Source of the DNA: OAS926 sp035503715
GTDB taxonomy: Bacteria; Pseudomonadota; Alphaproteobacteria; Rhizobiales; Rhizobiaceae
Direction of reading: 5' to 3'
NCBI GenBank assembly: GCA_035503715.1
Contig: DATJTE010000155.1
Location: 1 to 64,000, forward strand
Length of the DNA stretch: 64,000 bases
Shown here: positions 25,657 through 33,806 of the stretch, piece by piece
How the letters are laid out: each line of letters starts with the position of its first letter
How positions within the stretch are numbered: the first letter of the stretch is position 1
Made by a program: the position numbers and the translations under genes
The notes under the pieces: model-generated
Database searches by the model: none
What the model was told of the DNA's origin: nothing
The model's input: the letters and a program-made list of their open reading frames with translations, nothing else

Positions 25657-26721
25657 ATGCGTTTGCTGTACCTGCTTCTGGTTCTTGGATTTCCGGCCAC
25701 CGCGATGGCCGAGGAAACCTATTTCCCTGCAACGAACGGCGATGCGTCGGCGCGTGAGCTTCTGGTCTACTCCTCGCTCGACGCGCCATTGGCGAAGCCC
25801 ATGATCGCAGGCTTCCAGAAGGCAAATCCGGAGATCGCGGTCCGGTACGAGGAGCTTCTGACCGTCGACATTTATGACCGCGTGGTGCGCGAGACGGACG
25901 CCGGTGCTGGAACCGCTGATGTCACGTTTTCTTCCGCGATGGATCTTCAGGTGAAGCTCGCCAATGACGGCTATGCGCAGCAGAGCGACCTGCCGCTCAG
26001 CGATCGATGGCCGCGCTGGGCGAATTGGCGAAACACCGCTTACGCGTTGACCTTCGAGCCGGCCGTCTTCGTCTATCATAAGCCCAGCTTCGCCAATGCC
26101 GAGCCGCCGGCGACTCGCCGGCAGCTCGTCGACTATCTCGCCACCGAAGGCGATCGCGCCTTCGGCCGCATCGCCACCTACGACATCGAGCGCTCCGGCG
26201 TCGGCTTCATGTTCATGTCACGCGACCAGGAGCAGTTCGACGACATCTGGTCGGTCATCCGCGCCATGGGCGCGTCGGGCGTGAAACTTTATTCAACCAG
26301 CTCGGCGATCCTGGAGCGCATCGCCGACGGGCGTTTCGTGCTCGGCTACAACATTCTCGGTTCCTATGCGGCGGACTGGGCCGCGCGGAACCCCGATGTC
26401 GGCATTGTCTTGCCGCGCGACTATACGGTCGTCATGTCGCGCATCGGACTCGTGCCCGCGGCAGCGAAGTCTCCGGATCTCGGCAGGCGGTTCCTCGCTT
26501 TCTTCATGTCGGCGGAAGGGCAGGCGATGATGGCGGGCGAACTCCAGATCGCCGCGGTGAATCCCGACATTTCCGGCGACAACACGGCCACCTCGATGCA
26601 GGCCGTGCTTGGCGCTCAGCTTCGACCCGTCCCGGTGAGCCCCGGGCTTCTTGTCTATCTCGACCAGGTCAAGCGGGCGCGTCTCATCGAGCGCTGGAAC
26701 GATGCCTTGCGGGGCCAATAG
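25657..26721 (+). CDS. Periplasmic ABC-type substrate-binding protein next to TctDE-like pair
   Basis: From ATG 25657 the product has 354 residues with a signal peptide MRLLYLLLVLGFPATAMA. The mature part has the features of the Fe3+/thiamine/spermidine-type binding proteins: ELLVYSSLDAPLAKPMIAGF at the start, VTFSSAMDLQVKLANDGYA and the hinge-like GYNILGSYAADWA. No permease or ATPase gene accompanies it. Its place between the divergent two-component operon and tctCBA suggests that it feeds or informs the sensor rather than an ABC transporter; this is inference. The longer frame back to 25489 adds non-signal sequence and is rejected. Confidence 0.82.
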   Translation: MRLLYLLLVLGFPATAMAEETYFPATNGDASARELLVYSSLDAPLAKPMIAGFQKANPEIAVRYEELLTVDIYDRVVRETDAGAGTADVTFSSAMDLQVKLANDGYAQQSDLPLSDRWPRWANWRNTAYALTFEPAVFVYHKPSFANAEPPATRRQLVDYLATEGDRAFGRIATYDIERSGVGFMFMSRDQEQFDDIWSVIRAMGASGVKLYSTSSAILERIADGRFVLGYNILGSYAADWAARNPDVGIVLPRDYTVVMSRIGLVPAAAKSPDLGRRFLAFFMSAEGQAMMAGELQIAAVNPDISGDNTATSMQAVLGAQLRPVPVSPGLLVYLDQVKRARLIERWNDALRGQ

Positions 26722-26754
26722 CGACCTGCCATCATGGCTTCGGTTTGCCGGCCG

Positions 26755-26776
26755 GATGTCAGCTTGATGTCAGGTT
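26755..26776 (+). promoter_or_regulatory. Tandem 11-bp direct repeat, candidate TctD binding site upstream of tctC
   Basis: GATGTCAGCTT (26755-26765) is followed immediately by GATGTCAGGTT (26766-26776). One helical turn between identical half-sites is the hallmark of OmpR-family operators. The site is about 230 bases before the tctC start, in the only sizeable noncoding gap of the transporter region. A search by eye of the tctD promoter gap (25582-25656) did not show another copy. Confidence 0.5.
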
Positions 26777-27006
26777 GGTGTGATGATTTACGAGGCGGCG
26801 TGGATGGCGAAAGCTGCCGTGCCGCAGAATCGGGAGGAGATCCGGTTCGTTTTCGCGAGAGGCAGCGCGATCGCCTGACGGCGATTGCGTGCATTCTCAC
26901 ATGGGTTCGCCTTTGCGAGACGGATCGCTGACCTAGTTCCTCCCGCGTGACACTCGCGCAACCAAGAGGCCGTCCTTGATGAGCGGCTGAACGATGGAGG
27001 AAACCC

Positions 27007-27951
27007 GTGAAAAAACTGCTTCTGGCGACACTTTTGACCGGCGCGCTCGCGCTGCCGGCATTCGCCGCCGACTATAAGATCATGGCTCCGGCGGCGCCGG
27101 GCGGTGGCTGGGACCAGACTGCCCGCTCGCTGCAGGCCGCACTTCAGGACGAAGGCATTTCCGGCAACGTGCAGGTGACCAATGTCCCCGGCGCCGGCGG
27201 CACGATCGGCCTCGCCCAGTTCGTCAACCAGGCGAACGGCAAGGCGGACGAGCTGATCGTCGGTGGCTACGTCATGGTCGGCGCCATCCTGACCAACAAG
27301 TCGCCCGTGACGCTCGAGCAGGTCACGCCAATCGCGCGCCTCACCGGCGAATATGAGGCGATCGTCGTTCCCGCCGCGTCCGACATCAAGGACATGGCAG
27401 GCCTCGTCGAAAAGCTGAAGGCCGATCCAGGCGCTGTGTCCTGGGGCGGCGGTTCGGCCGGCGGCACTGACCACATTACGGCCGGTCTGATCGCCAAGGC
27501 GGTCGGCGTCGACCCGACCAAGGTCAACTACATCGCCTTCTCTGGTGGTGGCGAAGCGCTCGCCGCGATCCTCGGCAATCAGGTGACCGTCGGTATCTCC
27601 GGCTACGGTGAGTTCGCCGAGCAGATCAAGGCCGGCACGCTGCGCATCATCGGCATATCGAGCGACGAGAAGGTCGAGGGTATCGACGCCCCGACCTTCA
27701 AGGAAGCCGGTGTTGACGTGTCGATCCAGAACTGGCGCTGCGTTGCAGCGGCACCTGGCATCACGGCTGACCAGAAGGCGGCGATCCTGGCTGACGTCGA
27801 CAAGCTCGTGGACTCCGCCGCATGGCAGAAGACCCTCGCCGACAAGGGCTGGGCGAACACCTATCTCGCGGGTGACGCCTTCGCCGAACAGCTCAAGAAG
27901 GATACCGAAGCGACGGCCGCCATCCTGAAGGACATTGGCCTCGTTCAATGA
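27007..27951 (+). CDS. tctC: Tripartite tricarboxylate transporter substrate-binding protein
   Basis: TctC-type proteins capture carboxylates in the periplasm for the TctAB membrane pair. The 314-residue sequence has a signal peptide MKKLLLATLLTGALALPAFA. The family pattern follows: MAPAAPGGGWDQTARSLQ, NVPGAGGTIGLAQF, and VSWGGGSAGGTDHITAGLIA. GGAGG-type ribosome binding sequence (GATGGAGGAAACC) lies just before the GTG start. It is followed by tctB with a 4-base overlap and then tctA. Without biochemical evidence, citrate or another di-/tricarboxylate cannot be chosen. Confidence 0.93.
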   Translation: MKKLLLATLLTGALALPAFAADYKIMAPAAPGGGWDQTARSLQAALQDEGISGNVQVTNVPGAGGTIGLAQFVNQANGKADELIVGGYVMVGAILTNKSPVTLEQVTPIARLTGEYEAIVVPAASDIKDMAGLVEKLKADPGAVSWGGGSAGGTDHITAGLIAKAVGVDPTKVNYIAFSGGGEALAAILGNQVTVGISGYGEFAEQIKAGTLRIIGISSDEKVEGIDAPTFKEAGVDVSIQNWRCVAAAPGITADQKAAILADVDKLVDSAAWQKTLADKGWANTYLAGDAFAEQLKKDTEATAAILKDIGLVQ

Positions 27952-28514
27952 GCGAAGACCGCACCAACACTGAGCGCCGCCCGGACCGGGCGGTGCTTGT
28001 TATCGCGGCGGTCCTCGGCATCGCCGCGGTCGGCATTGCCTGGAGCACCTATCTTCAGGGCGGCGTCATGGCCTACACGCCGGTCGGCCCCAAGACATTC
28101 CCCTACATCATCGCGGCCGGCCTGTTCGGCCTGGCCGTGTGGACCGCCTTCGAGGCGCTGCGCGGCGATTTTCCCGAGCGCGAGGAGCAGAATTTTCCGC
28201 CCATGGTGTGGATCATCGGCGGGCTGGTCGTGCAGATGCTGTCGATGAAGACGGTCGGCTTCTCGATCGCCACCGGGCTTTTGTTCGCCGCTACCGCGCG
28301 CGGTTTCGGCCGCGGCCCGTTGTGGCTGACGATCCCCTTCGGTATCGTTTTCGCATTCGTTGTCTGGCTCATCTTCGCCAAGGGCTTGCAGCTCTCGCTG
28401 CCGGATGGACCGCTGGAGCAATGGCTCTACGCCTTCATCGGTCCGGTGCTGGCGCAGATTGGCGCGATGTTCCAATCCATCGTCGCGTTCATCACTTCTC
28501 TTTTTGCCGGCTGA
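27948..28514 (+). CDS. tctB: Tripartite tricarboxylate transporter small membrane subunit
   Basis: The 188-residue protein has four predicted membrane helices, at about 12-30, 45-62, 78-98 and 108-125, and a further hydrophobic C-terminal stretch (about 145-185). The motif VGPKTFPYIIAAGLFGLAV after the first helix is typical of TctB. The start overlaps the tctC stop (ATGA). TctB pairs with TctA to form the transporter in the inner membrane. Confidence 0.92.
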   Translation: MSEDRTNTERRPDRAVLVIAAVLGIAAVGIAWSTYLQGGVMAYTPVGPKTFPYIIAAGLFGLAVWTAFEALRGDFPEREEQNFPPMVWIIGGLVVQMLSMKTVGFSIATGLLFAATARGFGRGPLWLTIPFGIVFAFVVWLIFAKGLQLSLPDGPLEQWLYAFIGPVLAQIGAMFQSIVAFITSLFAG

Positions 28515-28523
28515 GAGGTCGCC

Positions 28524-30068
28524 TTGGACACGTTCGCGCTGCTCGGCCAGGGGTTCTTGACGGCGATCGACCCGCTCAACCTGCTTTACGCGCTGATCGG
28601 CGTGACGCTTGGCACCGCTGTCGGCGTGCTGCCCGGCATCGGCCCGGCGCTCACGGTCGCGCTGCTGCTTCCCGTCACCTACAAGCTTGATCCGGCCGGG
28701 TCGCTGATCATGTTCGCAGGCATCTACTACGGTGGCATGTATGGCGGCTCGACCACGTCGATCCTGCTCAATACGCCGGGCGAAAGCGCCTCGATCGTCA
28801 CCGCGCTGGAAGGCAACAAGATGGCGCGAGCAGGCCGCGGCGGTCCTGCCTTGGCGACCGCGGCCATCGGCTCCTTCGTCGCCGGCCTGCTTGCCACGCT
28901 TGGCCTCGCCTTCATCGCACCATCGGTGGTTAAGTTCGCTCTGTCGTTCGGCCCAGCCGAGTATTTCGCGCTGATGCTGCTCGCCTTCATGACGGTGTCG
29001 GCTGCGTTCGGCGACTCGACCCTGCGCGGCCTGACTTCGTTGTTCATCGGTCTGGCGCTCGGTCTGATCGGCATCGACCAGTTGACCGGTCAAGCGCGCC
29101 TGACCGGCGGCCTGCCGAACCTCTTCGACGGAATTTCGGTGACCACGCTCGCCGTCGCCCTGTTTGCCATCGGCGAGACATTTGCGGTCTGCTCCCAGCG
29201 TGTCATGGAGGACGAGAAGGTCGAGAAGGTCAAAGGCTCGGTCTGGATGAGCCGCGAGGACTGGAAGCGCTCCTGGGCGCCGTGGCTGCGCGGCACCGCG
29301 ATCGGTTTCCCGATCGGCGCCATGCCGGCTGGCGGGGCGGACGTGTCGAGCTTCCTTTCGTACTCGGCCGAACGGAATTTCTCGAAACATCCGGAAGAAT
29401 TCGGCAAGGGCGCCATTGAGGGGGTCGCGGGGCCGGAGGCGGCCAACAATGCGTCCGCTGCCGGCACGCTTGTGCCGCTGCTGACGCTTGGCCTGCCGAC
29501 AACCGCGACGGCTGCGATCATGCTTGCCGGTTTCCAGCAGTTCGGACTTCAGCCGGGACCGCTGCTCTTCATCACCAACGCGCCGCTGGTGTGGGGACTA
29601 ATCGCCAGCCTGCTGGTCGCGAACCTGATGCTGCTTGTGCTGAACCTGCCGCTGATCGGGCTTTGGGTGAAGCTGCTGACGATCCCGCGGCATTGGCTGT
29701 ACGCTGGCATTCTCGTCTTCGCGACGCTGGGTACGATCGGCGCCGACGCCTCGACCTTCATGCTCGGGCCGATACCGACGTCCTTCGGCCTTGGCCTGCT
29801 GCTACTGTTCGGCCTGCTGGGATATCTGCTGCGGCGCTTCGGTTATCCGATCGCGCCGGTCGTCGTTGGCCTGATCCTTGGCCCGATGTCGGAGAAGAGC
29901 CTGCGTCAAGCGCTGCAGATCAGCCAGGGTGACCCCACCGCGCTGTGGCATTCCTGGATCGCGGTGGTGCTTTGGGTGCTGGCGATCACTGCCGTCGCGC
30001 TGCCGCTCTATTTGAGGGCGCGTGGCCGCGGTAAGGTGCTTAGCCAGCTTGCCGGCGACACGGATTAA
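28524..30068 (+). CDS. tctA: Tripartite tricarboxylate transporter large permease
   Basis: TctA is the large channel-forming subunit; this 514-residue copy has about a dozen membrane segments. Diagnostic blocks are LPGIGPALTVALLLPVTYKL (about 39-58), YYGGMYGGSTTSILLNTPGE (about 73-92) and a second conserved GLPTTATAAIM near 325. It begins with TTG at 28524 following GAGAGG. The tctC-tctB-tctA order and tight spacing indicate one operon, most likely under the control of the divergent TctD-like regulator. Confidence 0.95.
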   Translation: MDTFALLGQGFLTAIDPLNLLYALIGVTLGTAVGVLPGIGPALTVALLLPVTYKLDPAGSLIMFAGIYYGGMYGGSTTSILLNTPGESASIVTALEGNKMARAGRGGPALATAAIGSFVAGLLATLGLAFIAPSVVKFALSFGPAEYFALMLLAFMTVSAAFGDSTLRGLTSLFIGLALGLIGIDQLTGQARLTGGLPNLFDGISVTTLAVALFAIGETFAVCSQRVMEDEKVEKVKGSVWMSREDWKRSWAPWLRGTAIGFPIGAMPAGGADVSSFLSYSAERNFSKHPEEFGKGAIEGVAGPEAANNASAAGTLVPLLTLGLPTTATAAIMLAGFQQFGLQPGPLLFITNAPLVWGLIASLLVANLMLLVLNLPLIGLWVKLLTIPRHWLYAGILVFATLGTIGADASTFMLGPIPTSFGLGLLLLFGLLGYLLRRFGYPIAPVVVGLILGPMSEKSLRQALQISQGDPTALWHSWIAVVLWVLAITAVALPLYLRARGRGKVLSQLAGDTD

Positions 30069-30105
30069 GCGATCGACGGGCGCCGGATCGCCGTCGCCGC
30101 TGCGT

Positions 30106-30261
30106 TTAGTACTTGCGGATCGTGCCGAACTGCTGCGGGTCGATGCCGAGGCGCTTCAGGTGGTGGGCCTTCGGCGTGCGGCCGGACTCGACAGCGCTCG
30201 ATACCGAGATCGCGCTCTGAATCGTGCCAAGCACGTCGCGGATGAAACTCTTGCGGGCCAT
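30106..30261 (-). CDS. Tiny basic protein A (51 aa), paralogue of the next ORF
   Basis: The 51-residue ORF begins MARKSFIRDVLGTIQSA and ends GTIRKY. It contains AVESGRTP, also seen in the second ORF as AVRTGRSA. A good ribosome binding site, AAGGAG, lies 9 bases before the ATG. The N-terminal half is a probable amphipathic helix and the C-terminal part is basic. A perfect palindrome (30286-30300) sits just upstream. I do not recognise a family. It is close to tctA on the opposite strand (38 bases after its stop). Confidence 0.6.
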   Translation of the reverse strand: MARKSFIRDVLGTIQSAISVSSAVESGRTPKAHHLKRLGIDPQQFGTIRKY

Positions 30262-30285
30262 GGGTTCTGTCTCCTTGTGCGTCTA

Positions 30286-30300
30286 TTGTGCACTGCACAA
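30286..30300. promoter_or_regulatory. Perfect 15-bp palindrome TTGTGCA-C-TGCACAA upstream of tiny protein A
   Basis: TTGTGCA and TGCACAA are perfect inverted repeats around one C. The centre is about 32 bases before the ATG of the minus-strand ORF at 30261. The half-site resembles TGTGCA half-sites of LuxR-type tra boxes, but the spacing differs. An operator function is inferred. Confidence 0.45.
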
Positions 30301-30388
30301 AGATAGTGGCCGTATGATCCGATTGCGAGGGCGCACTGCGCATGGTGGGCATGCGTCTGACGCATGAAAGTCCGAACCCTGAAATGAA

Positions 30389-30438
30389 AGCCGCAGACGA
30401 GTTTCCCCGTCTGCGGCTAGCCGCATCCTCGGATGCGG
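30389..30438 (-). terminator. Double hairpin after tiny protein B
   Basis: AGCCGCAGACG (30389-30399) pairs perfectly with CGTCTGCGGCT (30408-30418). CCGCATCC (30421-30428) pairs with GGATGCGG (30431-30438). They lie 22-70 bases downstream of the stop of the 30461-30586 ORF. The minus-strand 3' flank of the outer stem is CTTTCATTTC, so it is a reasonable though not canonical terminator. Confidence 0.5.
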
Positions 30439-30460
30439 CGGATCTTGTTGTAAGTCCGTC

Positions 30461-30586
30461 TTAGTAGCGGACGCGGTCGTTGCGGGGTGCGGCGCTGCGG
30501 CCGGTCCGCACCGCGGCAGCGGTGGTCAGCGCATCGCCAATAATCGACATGATTTCAGCAAACGCCGAACGTTTTGTGTCCGACAT
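30461..30586 (-). CDS. Tiny protein B (41 aa), paralogue of protein A
   Basis: The 41-residue ORF MSDTKRSAFAEIMSIIGDAL... ends in NDRVRY, and shares the AVxxGR(S/T) motif and a basic Arg-rich tail with the 51-residue ORF. AAAGAGG lies about 8 bases before its ATG. An AT-rich stretch (about 30610-30645) upstream is a likely promoter. The family is unknown; similar short helix-plus-basic-tail proteins are common in rhizobia. Confidence 0.6.
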   Translation of the reverse strand: MSDTKRSAFAEIMSIIGDALTTAAAVRTGRSAAPRNDRVRY

Positions 30587-30784
30587 GATACAAACCTCTT
30601 TGTTGTGAACAGCACCAATATAGCGATTTTGTATATACTTTAGCCAGCCGAGGCCGCGCGCGGCTGATATGCGCGCCGCGCATTGATGGCCTATCCAGCG
30701 GGCTAGCGCTGAATTCGGCCTTGAAAGCTTGCTTTCCGCTGACAAGGGGACTATATCCGCCTCAAATTCTTGGTCGATATGACG

Positions 30785-30816
30785 AAGAGTGGGTCCACCC
30801 GGTCCCGCTCTTTTTT
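30785..30816 (+). terminator. Intrinsic terminator in the rimP-nusA leader (candidate attenuator)
   Basis: AAGAGTGGG (30785-30793) pairs with CCCGCTCTT (30804-30812) with one T-G wobble. The loop is 10 bases and the stem is followed by a run of Ts. It stands 27 bases upstream of the rimP start with no gene immediately before it on the same strand, so it most likely acts in cis on the rimP-nusA-infB transcript. Confidence 0.6.
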
Positions 30817-30842
30817 GTTACTGGCCGACCGTTGGAGACTGA

Positions 30843-31517
30843 ATGGCTGAAGCGCTGGCAAGTGAGCGAAAGGGCGACGACCGCATCATCCGCGAGAGTG
30901 GCATCGATGCGCGCATCGCGTCGATCGTTGCGCCCGTGCTTTCAGCGATCGGTTTTCGTCTCGTCCGCGTGCGCCTGTCCGGCCAGAACGGCCTGACCCT
31001 GCAGATCATGGCGGAACGCGAGGACGGCACGATGACCGTCGAGGATTGCGAAGAGGTGAGCCGGACCATCTCTCCGGTTCTCGATGTCGAGGATCCGGTC
31101 GAGAAGGCATATCATCTGGAAGTGTCGTCGCCGGGCATCGACCGGCCGCTGGTTCGGGTTTCGGATTTCGAAAACTGGAAAGGTCATCTCGCCAAGCTAG
31201 AGACCTCGATCATGGTTGGCGGCAAGAAACGCTTCAAGGGCCGGATCGCCGAAGCCGGCGAAGAGGGCATCGTGATCGAGAGCGACCAGCCCGCCTACGG
31301 CGAGGAGTCGACCGCGCGCATTCCTTACGAGGCAATTGGCGAAGCGCGCCTGATTCTGACCGACGACCTGATCCGCGATGCGTTGTCCAAGGACAACAAG
31401 GCGCGCAAGGAAGCCAGGAAACGGCGCGGCGAGCCGGAAACCGCCAACGACAACGAAGAGACGATTGAGATTGGGCGCCAGGGCGAGAAGCCCGGCGACC
31501 TCGAACGAGGAGAGTGA
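30843..31517 (+). CDS. rimP: Ribosome maturation factor RimP
   Basis: RimP is needed for 30S subunit maturation. The 224-residue protein has the N-terminal domain beginning near IRESGIDARIASIVAPVLSAIGF, the conserved EVSSPGIDRPL motif (about 94-104), and the C-terminal SH3-like domain (about 115-185). The C-terminal tail (about 190-224) is rich in Lys, Arg and Glu and longer than in E. coli. It is the first gene of the rimP-nusA-ylxR-infB-rbfA-truB cluster. The nusA start follows immediately (31519). Confidence 0.93.
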   Translation: MAEALASERKGDDRIIRESGIDARIASIVAPVLSAIGFRLVRVRLSGQNGLTLQIMAEREDGTMTVEDCEEVSRTISPVLDVEDPVEKAYHLEVSSPGIDRPLVRVSDFENWKGHLAKLETSIMVGGKKRFKGRIAEAGEEGIVIESDQPAYGEESTARIPYEAIGEARLILTDDLIRDALSKDNKARKEARKRRGEPETANDNEETIEIGRQGEKPGDLERGE

Positions 31518-31518
31518 A

Positions 31519-33117
31519 ATGGCTGTCAGTGCTAACAGGCTGGAGCTTCTGCAGATCGCCGATGCGGTCGCGCGCGAAAAGGCGATCGACAAGAGCATCG
31601 TGATCGCTGCGATGGCGGACGCCATCCAGAAGGCCGCCCGGTCGCGCTATGGTCAGGAAACCAACATCCGCGCCGACATCAACCCGAGCACGGGCGAGAT
31701 GAAGCTGCAGCGGCTGATGGAAGTGGTCGAGGCTGTCGAGGAGCCGGCCAAGCAGATCGCGCTGAAGTTCGCGCGCGACCGCAATCCGGACGCGCAGGTC
31801 GGCGACTACATCGCCGAGCAGCTGCCGCCGATGGATTTCGGCCGTATCGCCGCGCAGTCGGCGAAGCAGGTCATCGTGCAGAAGGTGCGCGAAGCCGAGC
31901 GCGACCGGCAGTTCGACGAGTACAAGGATCGTGTCGGCGAGATCGTGAACGGCACTGTGAAGCGCGTTGAGTACGGCAATGTGATCGTCGACCTCGGCCG
32001 AGGCGAGGCGATCGTTCGTCGCGACGAACTAATCCCGCGCGAGAACTTCAAATACGGCGACCGCGTTCGCGCCTATGTCTACGACGTGCGCCGCGAGCAG
32101 CGCGGTCCGCAAATTTTCCTGTCGCGCACGCATCCGCAGTTCATGGCGAAGCTCTTCACCATGGAAGTGCCGGAGATCTATGACGGCATCATCGAGATCA
32201 AGTCGGTCGCCCGCGATCCGGGCAGCCGCGCCAAGATCGCCGTGATCAGCCGCGATTCCTCGATCGATCCGGTCGGTGCTTGTGTCGGTATGCGCGGTTC
32301 GCGCGTGCAGGCGGTCGTCAGCGAGCTCCAGGGCGAAAAGATCGACATCATCCCGTGGTCGCCGAATGCGGCATCCTTCATCGTCAACGCGCTGCAGCCG
32401 GCTGAAGTTGCCAAGGTGGTGCTCGACGAGGATGCGGAGAAGATCGAGGTCGTGGTGCCGGACGATCAGCTGTCGCTGGCCATCGGCCGCCGTGGCCAGA
32501 ACGTCCGTCTCGCCTCGCAGCTCACCGGCTGGGATATCGATATCCTGACCGAGGAGGAGGAGTCGCAGCGCCGGCAGAAGGAATTCACCGACCGCTCGAA
32601 GCTCTTCATGGAGGCGCTGGACGTCGACGAGATGGTCGGCCAAGTGCTTGCCTCGGAAGGCTTCACCAGTGTCGAGGAAGTTGCCTACGTTGATTCCGGC
32701 GACATCGCGTCGATCGATGGCTTCGACGAGGATACCGCGTCGGAAATCCAGACCCGTGCCCGTGACTATCTCGAGCGCATCGAAGGCGAGCACGATGCAA
32801 AGCGCAGGGAGCTCGGCGTCGAGGATGACCTGCGCGAGATCCCCGGCGTCACGACTGCAATGATGGTGACGCTCGGCGAGGACGGCGTGAAGTCGATCGA
32901 GGATTTTGCCGGCTACGCCGCGGACGACCTCGTCGGCTGGAAAGAGCGCAAGGACGGCGAGACGAAGCAGTATCCGGGCGTGCTCGCCAGCCATGGCGTG
33001 TCGCGTGCCGATGCCGAGCAGATGGTTCTGGCTGCGCGCTTGAAGGCGGGCTGGATCACCGAAGAAGAGCTGGCAGCCCAGGCTGAAGAGCAGGCTGCCG
33101 AGCCCGTCGGTGCGTAA
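31519..33117 (+). CDS. nusA: Transcription termination/antitermination factor NusA
   Basis: NusA binds RNA polymerase and modulates pausing, termination and antitermination. From ATG 31519 (after CGAGGAGAG) the product has 532 residues: N-terminal domain (1-125), S1 (about 135-200), two KH domains (about 230-345, with RGSRVQAVVSELQGEKIDII) and C-terminal acidic helix-hairpin-helix repeats (about 365-515). The sequence VGLKxx-type hinge is replaced by the usual alphaproteobacterial form. The longer frame back to 31378 overlaps rimP and is rejected. Confidence 0.95.
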   Translation: MAVSANRLELLQIADAVAREKAIDKSIVIAAMADAIQKAARSRYGQETNIRADINPSTGEMKLQRLMEVVEAVEEPAKQIALKFARDRNPDAQVGDYIAEQLPPMDFGRIAAQSAKQVIVQKVREAERDRQFDEYKDRVGEIVNGTVKRVEYGNVIVDLGRGEAIVRRDELIPRENFKYGDRVRAYVYDVRREQRGPQIFLSRTHPQFMAKLFTMEVPEIYDGIIEIKSVARDPGSRAKIAVISRDSSIDPVGACVGMRGSRVQAVVSELQGEKIDIIPWSPNAASFIVNALQPAEVAKVVLDEDAEKIEVVVPDDQLSLAIGRRGQNVRLASQLTGWDIDILTEEEESQRRQKEFTDRSKLFMEALDVDEMVGQVLASEGFTSVEEVAYVDSGDIASIDGFDEDTASEIQTRARDYLERIEGEHDAKRRELGVEDDLREIPGVTTAMMVTLGEDGVKSIEDFAGYAADDLVGWKERKDGETKQYPGVLASHGVSRADAEQMVLAARLKAGWITEEELAAQAEEQAAEPVGA

Positions 33118-33155
33118 GGTGCGCACTTGGGCAAAAGGAAACGTTCGCGGAGCGC

Positions 33156-33806
33156 ATGATCGAACGGACTTGCATCGTAACCCGCAAAACCGCGGAGCCG
33201 GATGATCTCATCCGCTTCGTGGTAGGCCCCGATTCGTCCATCGTTCCCGATCTGAAACGCAATCTGCCGGGCCGCGGCTGCTGGGTGACCGCGGACCGCA
33301 AACACATCGATCTGGCCGTCAAACGGTCCGCTTTCGGCAAGGCGCTGAAGGCGGATATTGTCGTTCCGAAGGACCTTGGCGGCCTGGTCGACGGCCTCCT
33401 CGCCAAGGGCGCTCTGGGCGCTTTGGGGCTTGCCCGCAAGGCGGGAGTGGTCGTTCTCGGCGCCGTTCAGGTCGAAAGCGCGGTGCGCAGCGGCAAGGCT
33501 CTGGCCGTTCTCCATGCCGATGAGGCATCGGATGACGGCATCCGCAAAATCACCCAGGCCCGCCGCGCAACGGTCCATCTCGATGGCCCGGCAATCCCCG
33601 CCTACAAACTTTTCTCGGAGCGAGAATTGGGTTTGGCATTGGGGGGGACAAATGTGATACATGCTGCCGTCCTCGCGGGCGACGCGGGGCGTGCGGCTCT
33701 GAAGCGCATGGTTGCGCTTGACCGCTACCGGGGCGGCACCCCGGACGATTTGGCGACGATTGCGGCTGTCGCCGGCGAATATGACGCCGCAGAGGATACG
33801 GAATGA
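33156..33806 (+). CDS. YlxR (DUF448) RNA-binding protein fused to an L7Ae-like domain
   Basis: This 216-residue protein starts with the DUF448/YlxR domain: RTCIVTRK near residue 4 and LPGRGCWVT near 40. From about residue 80 (GLLAKGALGALGLARKAGVVVLGAVQVESAV) it continues with a region like the L7Ae/L30e kink-turn-binding family (YlxQ). In Bacillus these are two genes; in alphaproteobacteria they are commonly one. It sits between nusA and infB and is translationally coupled to infB by a 4-base overlap (33803-33806). The role is unsettled in the literature I recall (an RNA-binding regulator). Confidence 0.85.
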   Translation: MIERTCIVTRKTAEPDDLIRFVVGPDSSIVPDLKRNLPGRGCWVTADRKHIDLAVKRSAFGKALKADIVVPKDLGGLVDGLLAKGALGALGLARKAGVVVLGAVQVESAVRSGKALAVLHADEASDDGIRKITQARRATVHLDGPAIPAYKLFSERELGLALGGTNVIHAAVLAGDAGRAALKRMVALDRYRGGTPDDLATIAAVAGEYDAAEDTE

